Shown: positions 1-9,094, numbered from the stretch's first letter. The stretch is DNA of 64,000 bases from Paenibacillus sambharensis (GCF_003233845.1 NZ_QKRB01000010.1:155647-219646); one strand, 5' to 3'. Program-made: numbers and translations. Notes: generated by a model not told the origin, from the letters alone.

Positions 1-1
1 T

Positions 2-178
2 TCAGAGAAGCTGAAGACGCTGCCGTTCGGCGTGTACAGCTTCGTCAGCCAGTACTCGGTCAACTACGGTGCCATCGGCGCCTTCCTGGTGCTCGGTGCA
101 CTGCCGGTCATTCTGATCTACTTCCTGCTTGCTGACAAGATTACGAAAGGCATGGTTGCCGGCGCGGTGAAGGGCTGA
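2..178 (+). CDS. Carbohydrate ABC transporter permease, C-terminal fragment
   Basis: The window opens inside this gene. The last 58 residues are visible, in frame from base 2 to a TGA at 176-178. They contain a hydrophobic helix (about residues 26-43 of the fragment, AIGAFLVLGALPVILIYFLL) followed by the short basic tail ending in GMVAGAVKG. That tail and final helix are typical of MalG-type (binding-protein-dependent inner-membrane component) sugar permeases, where the end usually reads KGMTAGAVKG. It is followed closely by a YesM-type sensor kinase, the usual Paenibacillus arrangement for sugar uptake with a two-component regulator. The substrate cannot be told from this fragment. Confidence 0.8.
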   Translation, partial: SEKLKTLPFGVYSFVSQYSVNYGAIGAFLVLGALPVILIYFLLADKITKGMVAGAVKG

Positions 179-267
179 TAGAGCCCTCTCCCGCTCTGGA
201 GGCGGTTGTGATAAGATGGGGTGGCAGGCAGCATGTGGAAAGGGGTTATACACAGGTGACACGCGGC

Positions 268-2094
268 ATGCGCTCCATTCACAACCGGGTTTTCCTCTTA
301 TTCTTATCTTGTATGCTGGCACTTCTCCTCCTTGTCAGCTTCCTGTATGACCGCTATACTACCGCTATTATACATACGAAGATCAGCGAGATGGCTGAGA
401 AAAATATTGCCCAGACAGTCGGTCTGTTCGACCTTCTGCTGGAGGGCTATGACAGCGTTACCAAGTCACTCAACAGCAACTATGAGCTGCTAAGGCTGCT
501 GCAGGAGCGTGACCGTGAAGCTGATCCGGCGCTTAGTGTTATTAATGAGCGGACCATTACCAATATACTCGGTGCTGTCTATTATTCACGGGATGATATT
601 GTTGCGATCCATGTCATCACTAACGACCGTAGAATGTACAGCTACGAGAAGCGGTTCGCCGGTGTAATCGATGTGGATTACGCCTCTTCGGACTGGTACA
701 AGAAGCTCAGCCGCTCCACAGGGGAGATGATTTGGCTGGGGCTGTTTCAAGGCTCGGTCATGAACAGCCTCCAGCAGGAGCCGGTCTTCGTGTTCGGCCG
801 CCAGCTGTATGATCTGACGGATCAGAGGCCGATCGGTCTGATCTTCATTGAGACGAACCCGGCTCCAATTCTGTCGGCTCTCTCGAACGTCACGATCAGT
901 CCGAACAGCAGAGTCTACATAGTAGATGATGACAACCGGGTCATCGCCTCGACGGATGAGGAGGCAATGCCGTATAAGAACGGGAACGAAGCGCAAGCAG
1001 TCAGCCTCCCTTCATTCAGCGGCCTGCCGCGCCCGGAAGGCGGCCGTACCATTGTGGACAACCGTACTGAGCAGCTGATTGTGGCAGCGGATGCAGCCAT
1101 GGCGGACTGGACGGTGTACGGCTTTACACCGAAGGCCGATGTCGCCGCGGAGGTCGTTGAATCCCGCCGGTATCTGCTGCTTGTTGTACTGGCGCTGGTT
1201 ATCCTGGCGACTGTACTGGCCTCGATTATTTCGCGGAATCTGTCCTCGCCGCTTAAGCTGCTGATCCGGGAGATGAAGCAGGTGGAGATGGGAAATTTCA
1301 GAGGCTCCGTCAATGTCAAATCCTATGATGAGATCAACAGCCTGGTATCCTCCTTCAACCGGATGGTCCACCGTATTGACGAGCTGATTGAGCGGATGAC
1401 GCTCGCCTCAATCAGCGAGAAGAATGCCCAGCTGCAGGCACTGCAGTCGCAGGTTAACCCGCATTTTCTGTATAACACCCTGGATATGATCTATTGGATG
1501 CTGGATGAACGGGAGAATGACCGGCTGGGCCGGGTGATACTGGCGCTCTCCCATATGTTTCGCTACAGCAGCGACTGGGAGGAGGCGTCGAAGACGACGC
1601 TGGGTCAGGAGCTGGAGCAGATGCGTCATTATATGACGATCATCGAGAACCGGCTGGAGGGCCGCGTGACGACGGTCGTTGAAGTTGATGACAAGTGGCG
1701 CTGTGCAGTGCTTCCGAAGATGAGCCTGCAGCCTATCATTGAGAACGCGGTCAAGTATGGCCTTGAGCCTCTGGGCAAGCCGGGTGTGCTATGTGTCCGG
1801 GCAGAAGACTTGGGCAACGAGCTGCAGATCATTATCGAGGATAACGGCGTAGGAATGGATGAGGCAGCGCTAGCAGTGCTGGCCGCTTCTCTGTATGAGA
1901 GGGACGGCAGCCAAGGGCAGGCCAAGCGCAGAGGAATCGGGCTGTCGAATGTACACAGGCGGATCGTTCTCATGTACGGCAGCAGTTATGGTCTGCAGCT
2001 GCGCAGCAAGCCCGGAGAAGGAACCAGAGTTACGATTGTTCTGCCAATTCATCAAAGGGGTGGGAATGAACATGGATATTCTTATCGTGGATGA
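268..2094 (+). CDS. YesM-type membrane sensor histidine kinase
   Basis: Sensor of a two-component system, about 608 residues. Order of parts: N-terminal transmembrane helix (about 8-27), a large extracellular Cache-like sensor region (about 30-310), a second transmembrane helix (about 312-332), HAMP linker (about 333-390), His_kinase domain with the phospho-acceptor histidine in NPHFLYNTLD (H399), and a HATPase domain with IIENAVKYG (about 490-500) and DNGVGMD (about 525). Such kinases in Paenibacillus usually sense sugars bound by neighbouring transporters. I chose ATG 268 because AGGTGA (254-259) lies 8 bases upstream. A GTG at 208, itself behind GGAGG, would add 20 residues and cannot be excluded. 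The 3' end overlaps the response regulator gene by 29 bases, so the two are probably translationally coupled. Confidence 0.93.
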   Translation: MRSIHNRVFLLFLSCMLALLLLVSFLYDRYTTAIIHTKISEMAEKNIAQTVGLFDLLLEGYDSVTKSLNSNYELLRLLQERDREADPALSVINERTITNILGAVYYSRDDIVAIHVITNDRRMYSYEKRFAGVIDVDYASSDWYKKLSRSTGEMIWLGLFQGSVMNSLQQEPVFVFGRQLYDLTDQRPIGLIFIETNPAPILSALSNVTISPNSRVYIVDDDNRVIASTDEEAMPYKNGNEAQAVSLPSFSGLPRPEGGRTIVDNRTEQLIVAADAAMADWTVYGFTPKADVAAEVVESRRYLLLVVLALVILATVLASIISRNLSSPLKLLIREMKQVEMGNFRGSVNVKSYDEINSLVSSFNRMVHRIDELIERMTLASISEKNAQLQALQSQVNPHFLYNTLDMIYWMLDERENDRLGRVILALSHMFRYSSDWEEASKTTLGQELEQMRHYMTIIENRLEGRVTTVVEVDDKWRCAVLPKMSLQPIIENAVKYGLEPLGKPGVLCVRAEDLGNELQIIIEDNGVGMDEAALAVLAASLYERDGSQGQAKRRGIGLSNVHRRIVLMYGSSYGLQLRSKPGEGTRVTIVLPIHQRGGNEHGYSYRG

Positions 2095-3268
2095 TGAGAC
2101 AGTCATTCGTGAAGGTATTAAGCGAACACTGCAGAACCGCTTCCCGGCCTGCCGGATGCATCTGGCTTCAAGCGGCAAGGATGCGTTGGAGCTGCTCGGC
2201 CGTTACCCGGTCAGCATCGTGCTGACAGACATCCTGATGCCGGGTATGAACGGCCTTCAGCTCATTCAGGCAAGCCGGAGCAGATATCCGCATATCAAAT
2301 GGGTGGTCATATCCGCCTATTCCGAATTCAGCTATGCCCAGGAGGCTGTCCGGCTTGGCGCCAAGGATTATCTGCTTAAGCCAATTGGCAAGGATGCCAT
2401 CATCGACATGATCCTGAAGCTGTCCGAGGAGGTTCAGCGGGAGCAGGAGATGACGGAGGAGGCCGAGCAGCTGCAGAATAATCGTAAATACTGGCGGGAA
2501 GCCATCTTCCAGCGATGGGCCTCCGGACTCGACATCGGACGGATTGATATGAAGCCTTTCATGGAAAGCCATCCTGTCTTCTACCTGCTGCTCGTAAGGA
2601 TGGAGAGTGACAGGCCGCTAAACCTGGAGCATTTTATGGTTGAAAATGTAATGGGTGAGCTCATTGACCGCCACGGGAACGGATTCGTAGCTATTCATGA
2701 CAGCTGCAGCTTATTGGGGCTGGTAACATTGCGGGAAGGAGCGAGTCTGAGCGGCTTGCTTGACGAGCTGCGAAGCCATCTGGTCCGATGCCTTAAGATT
2801 CCATTCCAGGTGATGCACTCGCCGAGGATTGAGGACTACCGGGCTGTGCCGGATGAAGTGCGCCGCATGAGAGAATCCGCATCTGTGCAGGTCTATGAGC
2901 ATCATTCCGAGGGCGGGGAAAGGGCGGTAGAGGTTGCCCAGCAGTATATGAAGACGCATTATCAGGGTGATCTGTCGCTCGAGAAGGTGGCATCGATTGT
3001 TTATTTGAATCCGGTCTACTTCAGTCAGCTGTTCAAGCAGAAGACGGGCTCGGGCTTCAAGGAGTATGTGATTCAGCTGCGGCTGGAGCAGGCCAGGAGA
3101 ATGCTCGGCAACCCGAAGCTGAAGCTGGCCGATGTCGCCAGACGTGTCGGCTATCAGGACATCCGTCACTTCTCACAGCAGTTTCGCCGCCGCTTTGGTG
3201 CGACGCCATCGGAGTACAGGCAGTCGGGAGCATGCGGGGAGCTGGGGAAGGACTCTGCTCAGCCATGA
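2066..3268 (+). CDS. Response regulator with AraC-type DNA-binding domain (YesN family)
   Basis: Partner of the upstream kinase, about 400 residues. A receiver domain fills residues 1-120: acidic pocket in ILIVDDE, phospho-acceptor D55 in LTDILMPGMNG, and the conserved lysine in LLKPIG. A linker region of about 160 residues follows, and the C-terminal 100 residues form a double helix-turn-helix AraC/XylS domain (LSLEKVASIVYLNPVYFSQLFK and RRVGYQDIRHFSQQFRRRFG are visible in part). The likely start is ATG 2066, preceded by AAAGGGG; ATG 2072 also fits. A longer open frame from 1895 lies inside the kinase gene and is not needed. Its target is probably the sugar transport operon that ends at the left edge (inference). 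Confidence 0.92.
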   Translation: MNMDILIVDDETVIREGIKRTLQNRFPACRMHLASSGKDALELLGRYPVSIVLTDILMPGMNGLQLIQASRSRYPHIKWVVISAYSEFSYAQEAVRLGAKDYLLKPIGKDAIIDMILKLSEEVQREQEMTEEAEQLQNNRKYWREAIFQRWASGLDIGRIDMKPFMESHPVFYLLLVRMESDRPLNLEHFMVENVMGELIDRHGNGFVAIHDSCSLLGLVTLREGASLSGLLDELRSHLVRCLKIPFQVMHSPRIEDYRAVPDEVRRMRESASVQVYEHHSEGGERAVEVAQQYMKTHYQGDLSLEKVASIVYLNPVYFSQLFKQKTGSGFKEYVIQLRLEQARRMLGNPKLKLADVARRVGYQDIRHFSQQFRRRFGATPSEYRQSGACGELGKDSAQP

Positions 3269-3303
3269 CCCCCAGCCGTATATGCATCCCGTTTCGCAGA
3301 ACA

Positions 3304-3335
3304 AGCCGCTGATCCAGTGACCAGCGGCTGTTTGC
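3304..3335 (+). terminator. Hairpin after the two-component operon
   Basis: An 8-bp perfect stem AGCCGCTG / CAGCGGCT (3304-3311 with 3322-3329) and a 10-base loop, followed by only a weak T-rich stretch (GTTTGCG). It lies between the convergent response regulator and lactate dehydrogenase genes, so it may serve as their terminator. Confidence 0.55.
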
Positions 3336-3388
3336 GCTATTGTGGCATCTATTTCCCGGATAGTATCGGATGGAGGCTTCATATCCGT

Positions 3389-4351
3389 TTAAACTTCAGG
3401 CTGAAGGGCTATATAACTTATAGCCTTGCGAATGACGGAGCATGAATGCTTGAACTGCTCCTGTTCCGCCGGGGAGAGATTCAGCTCCAGAATCTCTTCG
3501 ATCCCGCTGCGGGTAATAATGGCTGGAACACCGATACATAGATCTGATTGTCCGTATTCCCCTTCCAGAATAGCAGAGACCGCGATAATCTTGTGGTCAT
3601 TGTTCAGAATGGAGCGGACAATATAGGCAATAGCATTGCCGATTCCATAGTGAGTAGAGCCTTTGCGCGAGAAGATCTCCCATCCGGCATTGCGTGTCTG
3701 CAGGGCGATCTCCTGCAGGTCCATATGTCCGAACCGGGCAGGGTGCTGCGCTACAATCTCCAGAATCGGCTTGCCGCCAATGGTCACATGCGACCAGGCC
3801 GGGAACTGGGATTCGCCATGCTCGCCAAGTACATAACCCTGAACACTGCGCGGGTCGACCGGCAGGTGATCGGACAGCAGCGTCTTAAGCCGCGAAGAGT
3901 CGATAGATGTCCCGGTGCCAAGCACCTGATTCCTGGGCAGGCCGGAGAGCTTCCACACCATATAGGTAACCAGATCCACGGGGTTGGAGGCAGCGAGGAA
4001 TATTCCCCGGAAGCCGCTTGCCATAATGCGGCTGATCATCGTGCTGTGAATTTCCATGGCGGTGTCAAGCACGTCCATGCGGTTGTGGCTGCCAGTGGGG
4101 TAGGAGCCTGCACACAGGATGATAATATCCATGTCCCCGCAGTCCTCGTAGGTACCGGTGTAAATCTTCGTCCTGGAATGAATGAAGTCCATGCAGTGCG
4201 ACAGATCCATTGCTTGTGCGTAAGCTTTGTCCGGGGTGCGGCCAATGAGCATGATCTCATCGCATACGGACTGGTTAATGAGCGAATAAGCACAGCTTGA
4301 ACCGACAGATCCGACTCCGACAATGGCTACTTTCCTCACACTGCTTGCCAT
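3389..4351 (-). CDS. ldh: L-lactate dehydrogenase family protein
   Basis: NAD-dependent interconversion of pyruvate and lactate in the cytoplasm, 320 residues, the usual length. The Rossmann motif GVGSVGSS is at residues 12-19, the aspartate region GTSIDSSRL at about 146-154, and the catalytic histidine in GEHGES (H178). The substrate-specificity loop around residues 84-96 (YPTGSHNRMDVLD) diverges from the classical QKPGETRLDLV. So this is a divergent member, and another 2-hydroxy acid substrate is possible. ATG 4351 is chosen because GGGAG lies 10 bases upstream; a TTG nine bases earlier is too close to that site. It is divergent from the alanine symporter gene. Confidence 0.88.
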   Translation of the reverse strand: MASSVRKVAIVGVGSVGSSCAYSLINQSVCDEIMLIGRTPDKAYAQAMDLSHCMDFIHSRTKIYTGTYEDCGDMDIIILCAGSYPTGSHNRMDVLDTAMEIHSTMISRIMASGFRGIFLAASNPVDLVTYMVWKLSGLPRNQVLGTGTSIDSSRLKTLLSDHLPVDPRSVQGYVLGEHGESQFPAWSHVTIGGKPILEIVAQHPARFGHMDLQEIALQTRNAGWEIFSRKGSTHYGIGNAIAYIVRSILNNDHKIIAVSAILEGEYGQSDLCIGVPAIITRSGIEEILELNLSPAEQEQFKHSCSVIRKAISYIALQPEV

Positions 4352-4362
4352 TTTGATCAAAA

Positions 4363-4460
4363 CTCCCTTACCATAAAATATTTCCCCTATACGATATGTG
4401 TAAAAGCAGCTATAATGTCACATAAATGATAACTATTATAACATATATATGGTAAGGGAG
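4363..4460. repeat. 13-bp inverted repeat pair in the ldh / symporter intergenic region
   Basis: CTCCCTTACCATA at 4363-4375 is the exact reverse complement of TATGGTAAGGGAG at 4448-4460. The left copy overlaps the ldh ribosome-binding site. The right copy sits 128 bases before the symporter start. The AT-rich DNA between them should hold the divergent promoters (TATAAT-like stretches near 4411 and 4434). Its function is unknown. Confidence 0.6.
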
Positions 4461-4471
4461 GGTGAAAAATA

Positions 4472-4509
4472 GATGAAGGCCTAGTAAAAGTTTACTGGCC
4501 TGCTTCATC
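4472..4509. promoter_or_regulatory. Long imperfect palindrome upstream of the alanine symporter
   Basis: Three stacked arm pairs GATGAA/TTCATC, GGCC/GGCC and AGTAAA/TTTACT give 16 base pairs around a 2-base centre at 4489-4490. A bulged T at 4482 and an unpaired TGC at 4501-4503 interrupt them. It has no T-run behind it, so it looks more like an operator or an RNA control hairpin in the symporter leader than a terminator. Confidence 0.5.
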
Positions 4510-4587
4510 ACTTTAATACGATAGTATAGGAACGCGCTTGATTATTGAATGGTCAACAAGAAACCGGACAATTATGGGAGGTATGGC

Positions 4588-6030
4588 ATGGAGAGTTTTA
4601 TTAATGGATTAAACAATGTGTTGTGGAGTACGCCAGTCATTTATATTTGCCTTGGGGTAGGGTTATTCTTCACGCTGGCAACCCGGTTTCTGCAAGTCCG
4701 ACTGATTAAGGACATGGTGACGCTTATGTTTCAAGGCAAGAGCTCCAGGGCGGGAGTCTCCTCCTTCCAGGCGCTTGCACTCGCCTTGTCGGGACGGGTG
4801 GGTACGGGCAACATTGCCGGTACGGCGACGGCCATTGCCTTTGGGGGACCTGGCGCCGTGTTCTGGATGTGGCTGATCGCTTTCATTGGAGCAGGAAGTG
4901 CCTTCGTCGAGTCAGCTTTGGCGCAGGTGTATAAGGTCAAGCAGGATGGACAGTACCGGGGCGGGCCTGCTTACTACATCGAGAAGGGGATCGGCTGGAA
5001 GTGGTTTGCGGTACTGTTTGCTATTGCTGCACTGCTGGCTATGGCTCTTCTGATGCCAGGCACCCAGTCGCAGTCCATAGCAGCTGGACTGAACAACGCA
5101 TTCGGCATTGCCCCTGAGATTACGGGGATTTTCCTTGTTGTAGTGCTTGGAGCCATTATCATTGGAGGCGTGAAGCGGATTGCAAGGGTGGCATCCCTGG
5201 TTGTTCCGTTCATGGCCATTGGTTACATACTGGTATCGTTGATTATTATTATAGCTAATATCACCGAGCTGCCGGCGGTCTTCTCCTTGATCTTCCGCAG
5301 TGCCTTCGCGCTTGATTCCGCCTTCGGCGGGATCGTTGGCCTTGCAATCCAGTGGGGCGTCAAACGGGGTATATACTCCAACGAAGCCGGTCAGGGTACA
5401 GCGCCCCATGCGGCGGCTGCAGCGGAGGTCTCTCACCCGGCGAAGCAGGGTCTGGTGCAGGCATTCTCCGTCTATATCGATACGCTCTTCGTATGCTCGG
5501 CAACAGCTTTTATGATTCTGTTCACCGGCATGTACAATACGACAGGGCCGAACGGCTTCATTGTGGAAAATCTTCCGGGGGTACAGGAAGGACCCGCTTA
5601 TACCCAAGCTGCCATTGAAAGTATTCTACCGGGCTTCGGAGCCGGCTTTGTAGCCATTGCGCTGCTGTTCTTCGCGTTCACCACCATTATGGCTTACTAC
5701 TACATTGCGGAGACGAATGTCGCCTACTTAACGCGTAAGGGAGGCGGTAAAATCGGCATGGCGATTGTCAAAGTCGTCCTGCTTGCGATCACATACTTTG
5801 GCGCTGTCAAGGAAGCTGATCTGATGTGGGATATGGGTGATGTCGGTCTGGGTCTGATGGTGTGGCTCAACCTGATTGCCATTCTGCTGCTGACGAAGCC
5901 TGCCCTCCGGCTGCTCAGAGATTACGAGCAGCAGAAGAAGGAAGGGAAGGACCCGGTATTCGATCCCGTCAAGCTTGGAATCAAGAACGCCGATTACTGG
6001 GAACATGATTATAAGGTGGAGAAATCATAA
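4588..6030 (+). CDS. Alanine/glycine:cation symporter (AGCS family)
   Basis: Sodium- or proton-coupled uptake of alanine or glycine across the cytoplasmic membrane, 480 residues. It shows the family hallmarks: the GRVGTGNIAGTATAIAFGGPGAVFWMW block (partly at residues 70-95), a series of about 10-11 hydrophobic helices, and the conserved SNEAGQGTAPHAAAAA segment around residue 270. ATG 4588 is preceded by GGGAGG at a spacing of 6. An upstream ATG at 4549 has no ribosome-binding site. The gene stands alone, divergent from ldh, with a long hairpin and an inverted repeat upstream that may control it. Confidence 0.93.
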   Translation: MESFINGLNNVLWSTPVIYICLGVGLFFTLATRFLQVRLIKDMVTLMFQGKSSRAGVSSFQALALALSGRVGTGNIAGTATAIAFGGPGAVFWMWLIAFIGAGSAFVESALAQVYKVKQDGQYRGGPAYYIEKGIGWKWFAVLFAIAALLAMALLMPGTQSQSIAAGLNNAFGIAPEITGIFLVVVLGAIIIGGVKRIARVASLVVPFMAIGYILVSLIIIIANITELPAVFSLIFRSAFALDSAFGGIVGLAIQWGVKRGIYSNEAGQGTAPHAAAAAEVSHPAKQGLVQAFSVYIDTLFVCSATAFMILFTGMYNTTGPNGFIVENLPGVQEGPAYTQAAIESILPGFGAGFVAIALLFFAFTTIMAYYYIAETNVAYLTRKGGGKIGMAIVKVVLLAITYFGAVKEADLMWDMGDVGLGLMVWLNLIAILLLTKPALRLLRDYEQQKKEGKDPVFDPVKLGIKNADYWEHDYKVEKS

Positions 6031-6072
6031 CGTTATCCGATTCTATAATGGCTGCCCTTGGAGGCATGCAAC

Positions 6073-6124
6073 AAAAAAGAGAGGCAGCGGCTGTCCTGAT
6101 GGACGGCTGCTGCCTCTTCATCTT
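6073..6124. terminator. Bidirectional terminator between symporter and ABC operon
   Basis: Arms 6080-6096 and 6101-6117 pair over 17 positions with two G-T type mismatches around a TGAT loop. A run of six A precedes the stem (a T-run for the minus-strand ABC operon) and TCATCTT follows it on the plus strand. Confidence 0.75.
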
Positions 6125-6146
6125 ATACCGGTGTCTTGGTCGCGGA

Positions 6147-6941
6147 TTACCCGAAGACAACCCGGTCGTCGGCCATCTTGTGGCCGCTGATCTGCTCAAA
6201 CTCCTTGAGAAGCGATTCCACGGTCAGGTCTTTCTTCCGCTCTTCGCTGATGTCCAGAATGATGCGTCCCTTGTCCATCATGATCAGGCGGTTGCCGAGA
6301 CGGATGGCCTGCTCCATGTTATGGGTGACCATCAGCGTGGTCAGATTCATCTCGCGGACGATGCTGTCCGTGAGCTTCGTAATCAGCTCGGCCCGCGCCG
6401 GGTCGAGGGCTGCTGTATGCTCATCAAGCAGCAGGATTTGCGGCTTGGTGAAGGTGGCCATCAGCAGGCTGAGCGCTTGGCGCTCGCCGCCGGACAGCTG
6501 GCCAACCTTGGCCCGCAGCCGGTTCTCGAGACCAATGCCAAGCCGGCTCAGCTGCTGGCGGAACAGCTTGCGCTTGGCGCCGGTCACGCCGAAGCTGAGT
6601 CCCCGCGACCTGCCGCGGGCATACGCCATGGCCAGATTCTCCTCGATCGTCATATGAGGAGCGGTGCCAGCCATAGGGTCCTGGAAGACGCGGCCGATCC
6701 AGCGGCTCCTGGCATGCTCAGGCTGATTCTGAATTGTTTTGCCTTCAATGGAAACTGTACCGCTGTCTGGTGTTATAACACCAGAAATAATATTCATCAA
6801 TGTGGACTTGCCGGCGCCGTTGCTGCCAATGACCGTAACGAAATCACCAGGCTTCAGGTTCAGGTTAATATCAACAAGGGCAATCTTCTCATCCGGGCTC
6901 CCCGGAAAGAACAGCTTGGTAACATGGGACAGCTGCAGCAT
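6147..6941 (-). CDS. ABC transporter ATP-binding protein (TrpZ-like)
   Basis: Energising subunit of the three-gene importer encoded on this strand, 264 residues. Walker A GSNGAGKST is at about residues 39-47, the signature LSGGERQALSL at about 148, and Walker B ILLLDEHTAALDP at about 168-180, where most ABC proteins have DEPT; this DEHTAALDP form is common in the PF04392-linked importers. The switch histidine is in VTHNM. Its start codon overlaps the permease stop by one base (TAATG), so the genes are translationally coupled. A bidirectional terminator follows. The substrate is unknown; related systems are proposed to carry aromatic amino acids. Confidence 0.9.
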   Translation of the reverse strand: MLQLSHVTKLFFPGSPDEKIALVDINLNLKPGDFVTVIGSNGAGKSTLMNIISGVITPDSGTVSIEGKTIQNQPEHARSRWIGRVFQDPMAGTAPHMTIEENLAMAYARGRSRGLSFGVTGAKRKLFRQQLSRLGIGLENRLRAKVGQLSGGERQALSLLMATFTKPQILLLDEHTAALDPARAELITKLTDSIVREMNLTTLMVTHNMEQAIRLGNRLIMMDKGRIILDISEERKKDLTVESLLKEFEQISGHKMADDRVVFG

Positions 6942-7870
6942 TAGAAGCCACCTCCAATCGGCTTGCCGCCGGACTTGCCGGTAAGTTCGGCTGACCGCTT
7001 CTTGGCCATCAGCTTCTGCTTCCAGGTGCGCTGAATCGCCGGCAGTACAAGCGCAATAATAACGATTAATGCGGTGATCAGCTTCAGGTCTGAAGCTTTC
7101 AGCCCCTCAATACGAAGGGCAAGAGCTACAATGATGCGGTACAGAACCGATCCGACAATGACGGCGAGCGTAGCCATGAAGACGGTTCTTGTACCAAGAA
7201 TGGCTTCGCCAATAATAACCGAAGCCAGACCGATGACGATCATCCCCACGCCCATTGAGAGATCCGCGAAGGAAGACTGCTGAACAATCAAGGCACCGGA
7301 GAGGGCAACAAGACCGTTCGATAGGCTGATGCCGAGTATCTTCGTCAGATCCGTATTGGCCCCGAAGCTGCGGATCATCCGTGCGTTGTCGCCCGTCGCA
7401 CGCAGCGCCAGGCCAACCTCCGTATGCAGGAATGCATCCAGCAGCAGCTTAATCAGCAGGATAATGCCAGCGATAGCCAGCAGCTTTACCCAGTAGGGTG
7501 AAACGCTGGAGAACAGCTGCTCCGTACCATAAACCGAGATATTGGGTGCTCCGCCCATAATACGCAAGTTGATGGAGTGGAGGGCGATCATCATCAGAAT
7601 GCCGGACAGAAGCCCGTTAACTCGTCCCTTCGTATGCAGCAGGCCCGTACAGAGGCCGGCAACTATACCTGCACCGAAGGCGGCAAGGAGGGAGATAGTA
7701 AGGGAGTGCCCGCCCGTGAGCATGATGGCTGCTACAGCCCCTCCGGTGGTGAAGCTCCCGTCCACCGTAAGATCGGGAAAATCAAGAATACGGAACGTGA
7801 TGTAAACGCCCAGGGCCATTAGCGCGTATAGAAGCCCTGATTCTATCGCTCCCGGAATTGAATCAAACAT
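6941..7870 (-). CDS. ABC transporter permease (branched-chain amino acid permease family, TrpY-like)
   Basis: Integral membrane subunit, 309 residues, with about eight to nine hydrophobic segments starting AIESGLLYALMALGVYITF. It has the GLSNGLVALSGAL-type segment (about 195-210) of the BPD_transp_2 family and a basic C-terminal tail (KQKLMAKKRSAELTGKSGGK). It lies between the lipoprotein and ATPase genes of the same operon: 71 bases after the lipoprotein gene and overlapping the ATPase gene by one base. The ATG at 7870 is preceded by a purine-rich GGAGG site. Confidence 0.9.
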   Translation of the reverse strand: MFDSIPGAIESGLLYALMALGVYITFRILDFPDLTVDGSFTTGGAVAAIMLTGGHSLTISLLAAFGAGIVAGLCTGLLHTKGRVNGLLSGILMMIALHSINLRIMGGAPNISVYGTEQLFSSVSPYWVKLLAIAGIILLIKLLLDAFLHTEVGLALRATGDNARMIRSFGANTDLTKILGISLSNGLVALSGALIVQQSSFADLSMGVGMIVIGLASVIIGEAILGTRTVFMATLAVIVGSVLYRIIVALALRIEGLKASDLKLITALIVIIALVLPAIQRTWKQKLMAKKRSAELTGKSGGKPIGGGF

Positions 7871-7941
7871 GCCAGTTAACCTCCTATTAGGAATTAAAAG
7901 GGGGTGAACGATGGGACGTTCACCCCGGATGTGTAGTCGGA

Positions 7942-8982
7942 TTATTGAATTAAGTTCGTCTCAGGGTCCTGGACGCTGTTCTTCATTTCCTCTGTCACAG
8001 TGACGCCCTGTTCTTCTGCAGCTTTAACATTCAGGATCAGGTTAAGCTTATCCGGCTTTGTAATCGGCAGCTCAGACGGCTGCTTGCCGTTCTTAAGGAT
8101 CTCCACAGCCATCTCACCGACCTGGTAGCCGTGATCAAAGTATTTGAAGCCGACTGTGGCAACCGCGCCCTTCTCAACCGTATCTCGGTCACTGGAGAAC
8201 AGCGGCAGATCATTGTCGCGCGCAACCTGCAGAATCGACTCCACGCCATTGACGACAACATTATCGAGCGTGATATAGAGGGCGTCCACACGGCCGGCAA
8301 GCGATTCAGCCGCCTGCTTTACCTCGGATGTATTCGTGACTGGTGCGCGGACCAGCTCGATGCCATGCGCTTTCAGTGCTTCCTCGGCAGTCTTTGCCAT
8401 AATAATGGCATTCGGCTCACCCTGGTTGATGACAAGCCCGACAGATTTTACCTCAGGCAGGTGCTTAGCGATAAAATCCATCAGCATCTTGATCGCTTCA
8501 GGGTTTGTATCGGATGCGCCCGTAACATTGCCTTCCGGCTTCTCCAGGCTGGTCACAATCTTGGCGTCCAGGGGGTCGGTTACAGCGGCGAACAAGACGG
8601 GCTTGTCTTTGACCTGCTGCATGACCGCCTGCGCGGAAGGTGTGGCAATGGCCAGAACAAGATCGCTGTCTGTAGTGGCAAGCTTCTGGGCAATGGACAG
8701 GTTGTTGGTAGAGTCGGCCTGGGCCACATTATAATCGACCTTCAGGTTGGTTCCTTCCTCGATACCGTTATCCTTCAGTGCGGCAAGGAAACCCTCGCGC
8801 GTAGCGTCAAGTGAGGCATGCTCCAGGTACTGGGAGATGGCAACCTTATAGGTCTTCTGCTCCGCTGGATCGGCGCCGCCGCTGCTGCCGCCAGTTCCTT
8901 CGTTCGTCTTGGTTCCTCCGCCGCATCCGGCCGTCAAGAGTACAGCCGAGAGCGCTAACGCAAGCCATGTTTTTCTCTTCAT
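7942..8982 (-). CDS. ABC transporter substrate-binding lipoprotein (PF04392-type, TrpX-like)
   Basis: Extracellular solute receptor of the importer, 346 residues. The N-terminus MKRKTWLALALSAVLLTAGC is a lipoprotein signal with lipobox LTAGC, giving lipidation at C20 after cleavage, followed by a Gly/Ser/Thr-rich linker. The mature part resembles the ABC_sub_bind family: YKVAISQYLEHASLD start, ATPSAQAVM, FAAVTDPLDAKIV, and the GVESILQVARDNDLPLFSSDRDTV block. ATG 8982 is chosen over an upstream frame start because AGAGGGG lies 8 bases before it. The ligand is unknown. It is first in the operon, behind a long leader and a consensus-like promoter. Confidence 0.9.
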   Translation of the reverse strand: MKRKTWLALALSAVLLTAGCGGGTKTNEGTGGSSGGADPAEQKTYKVAISQYLEHASLDATREGFLAALKDNGIEEGTNLKVDYNVAQADSTNNLSIAQKLATTDSDLVLAIATPSAQAVMQQVKDKPVLFAAVTDPLDAKIVTSLEKPEGNVTGASDTNPEAIKMLMDFIAKHLPEVKSVGLVINQGEPNAIIMAKTAEEALKAHGIELVRAPVTNTSEVKQAAESLAGRVDALYITLDNVVVNGVESILQVARDNDLPLFSSDRDTVEKGAVATVGFKYFDHGYQVGEMAVEILKNGKQPSELPITKPDKLNLILNVKAAEEQGVTVTEEMKNSVQDPETNLIQ

Positions 8983-9094
8983 CTGTATTACCCCTCTCTT
9001 TAAATAGACACGTAACTCCACCAACGGATATCCGAATTAACGCTTTTGTGTGATAAAGTAATGCCCGGTGCAATGTCAGGTTACGTGACTCCAT

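Noticed and set aside
1895..2065. Upstream extension of the response regulator frame
   Set aside because: It lies within the kinase gene in another frame; the receiver domain begins at 2066 and a ribosome-binding site precedes that codon.
4376..4447. Rex-type site (TTGTGAAnnnnTTCACAA) upstream of ldh
   Set aside because: Only TATGTG and CACATA half-sites separated by 18 bases are present, which does not fit the Rex pattern.
4549..4587. Upstream ATG of the alanine symporter
   Set aside because: No ribosome-binding site, and it would add 13 polar residues before the normal family start; ATG 4588 has GGGAGG at 6 bases.
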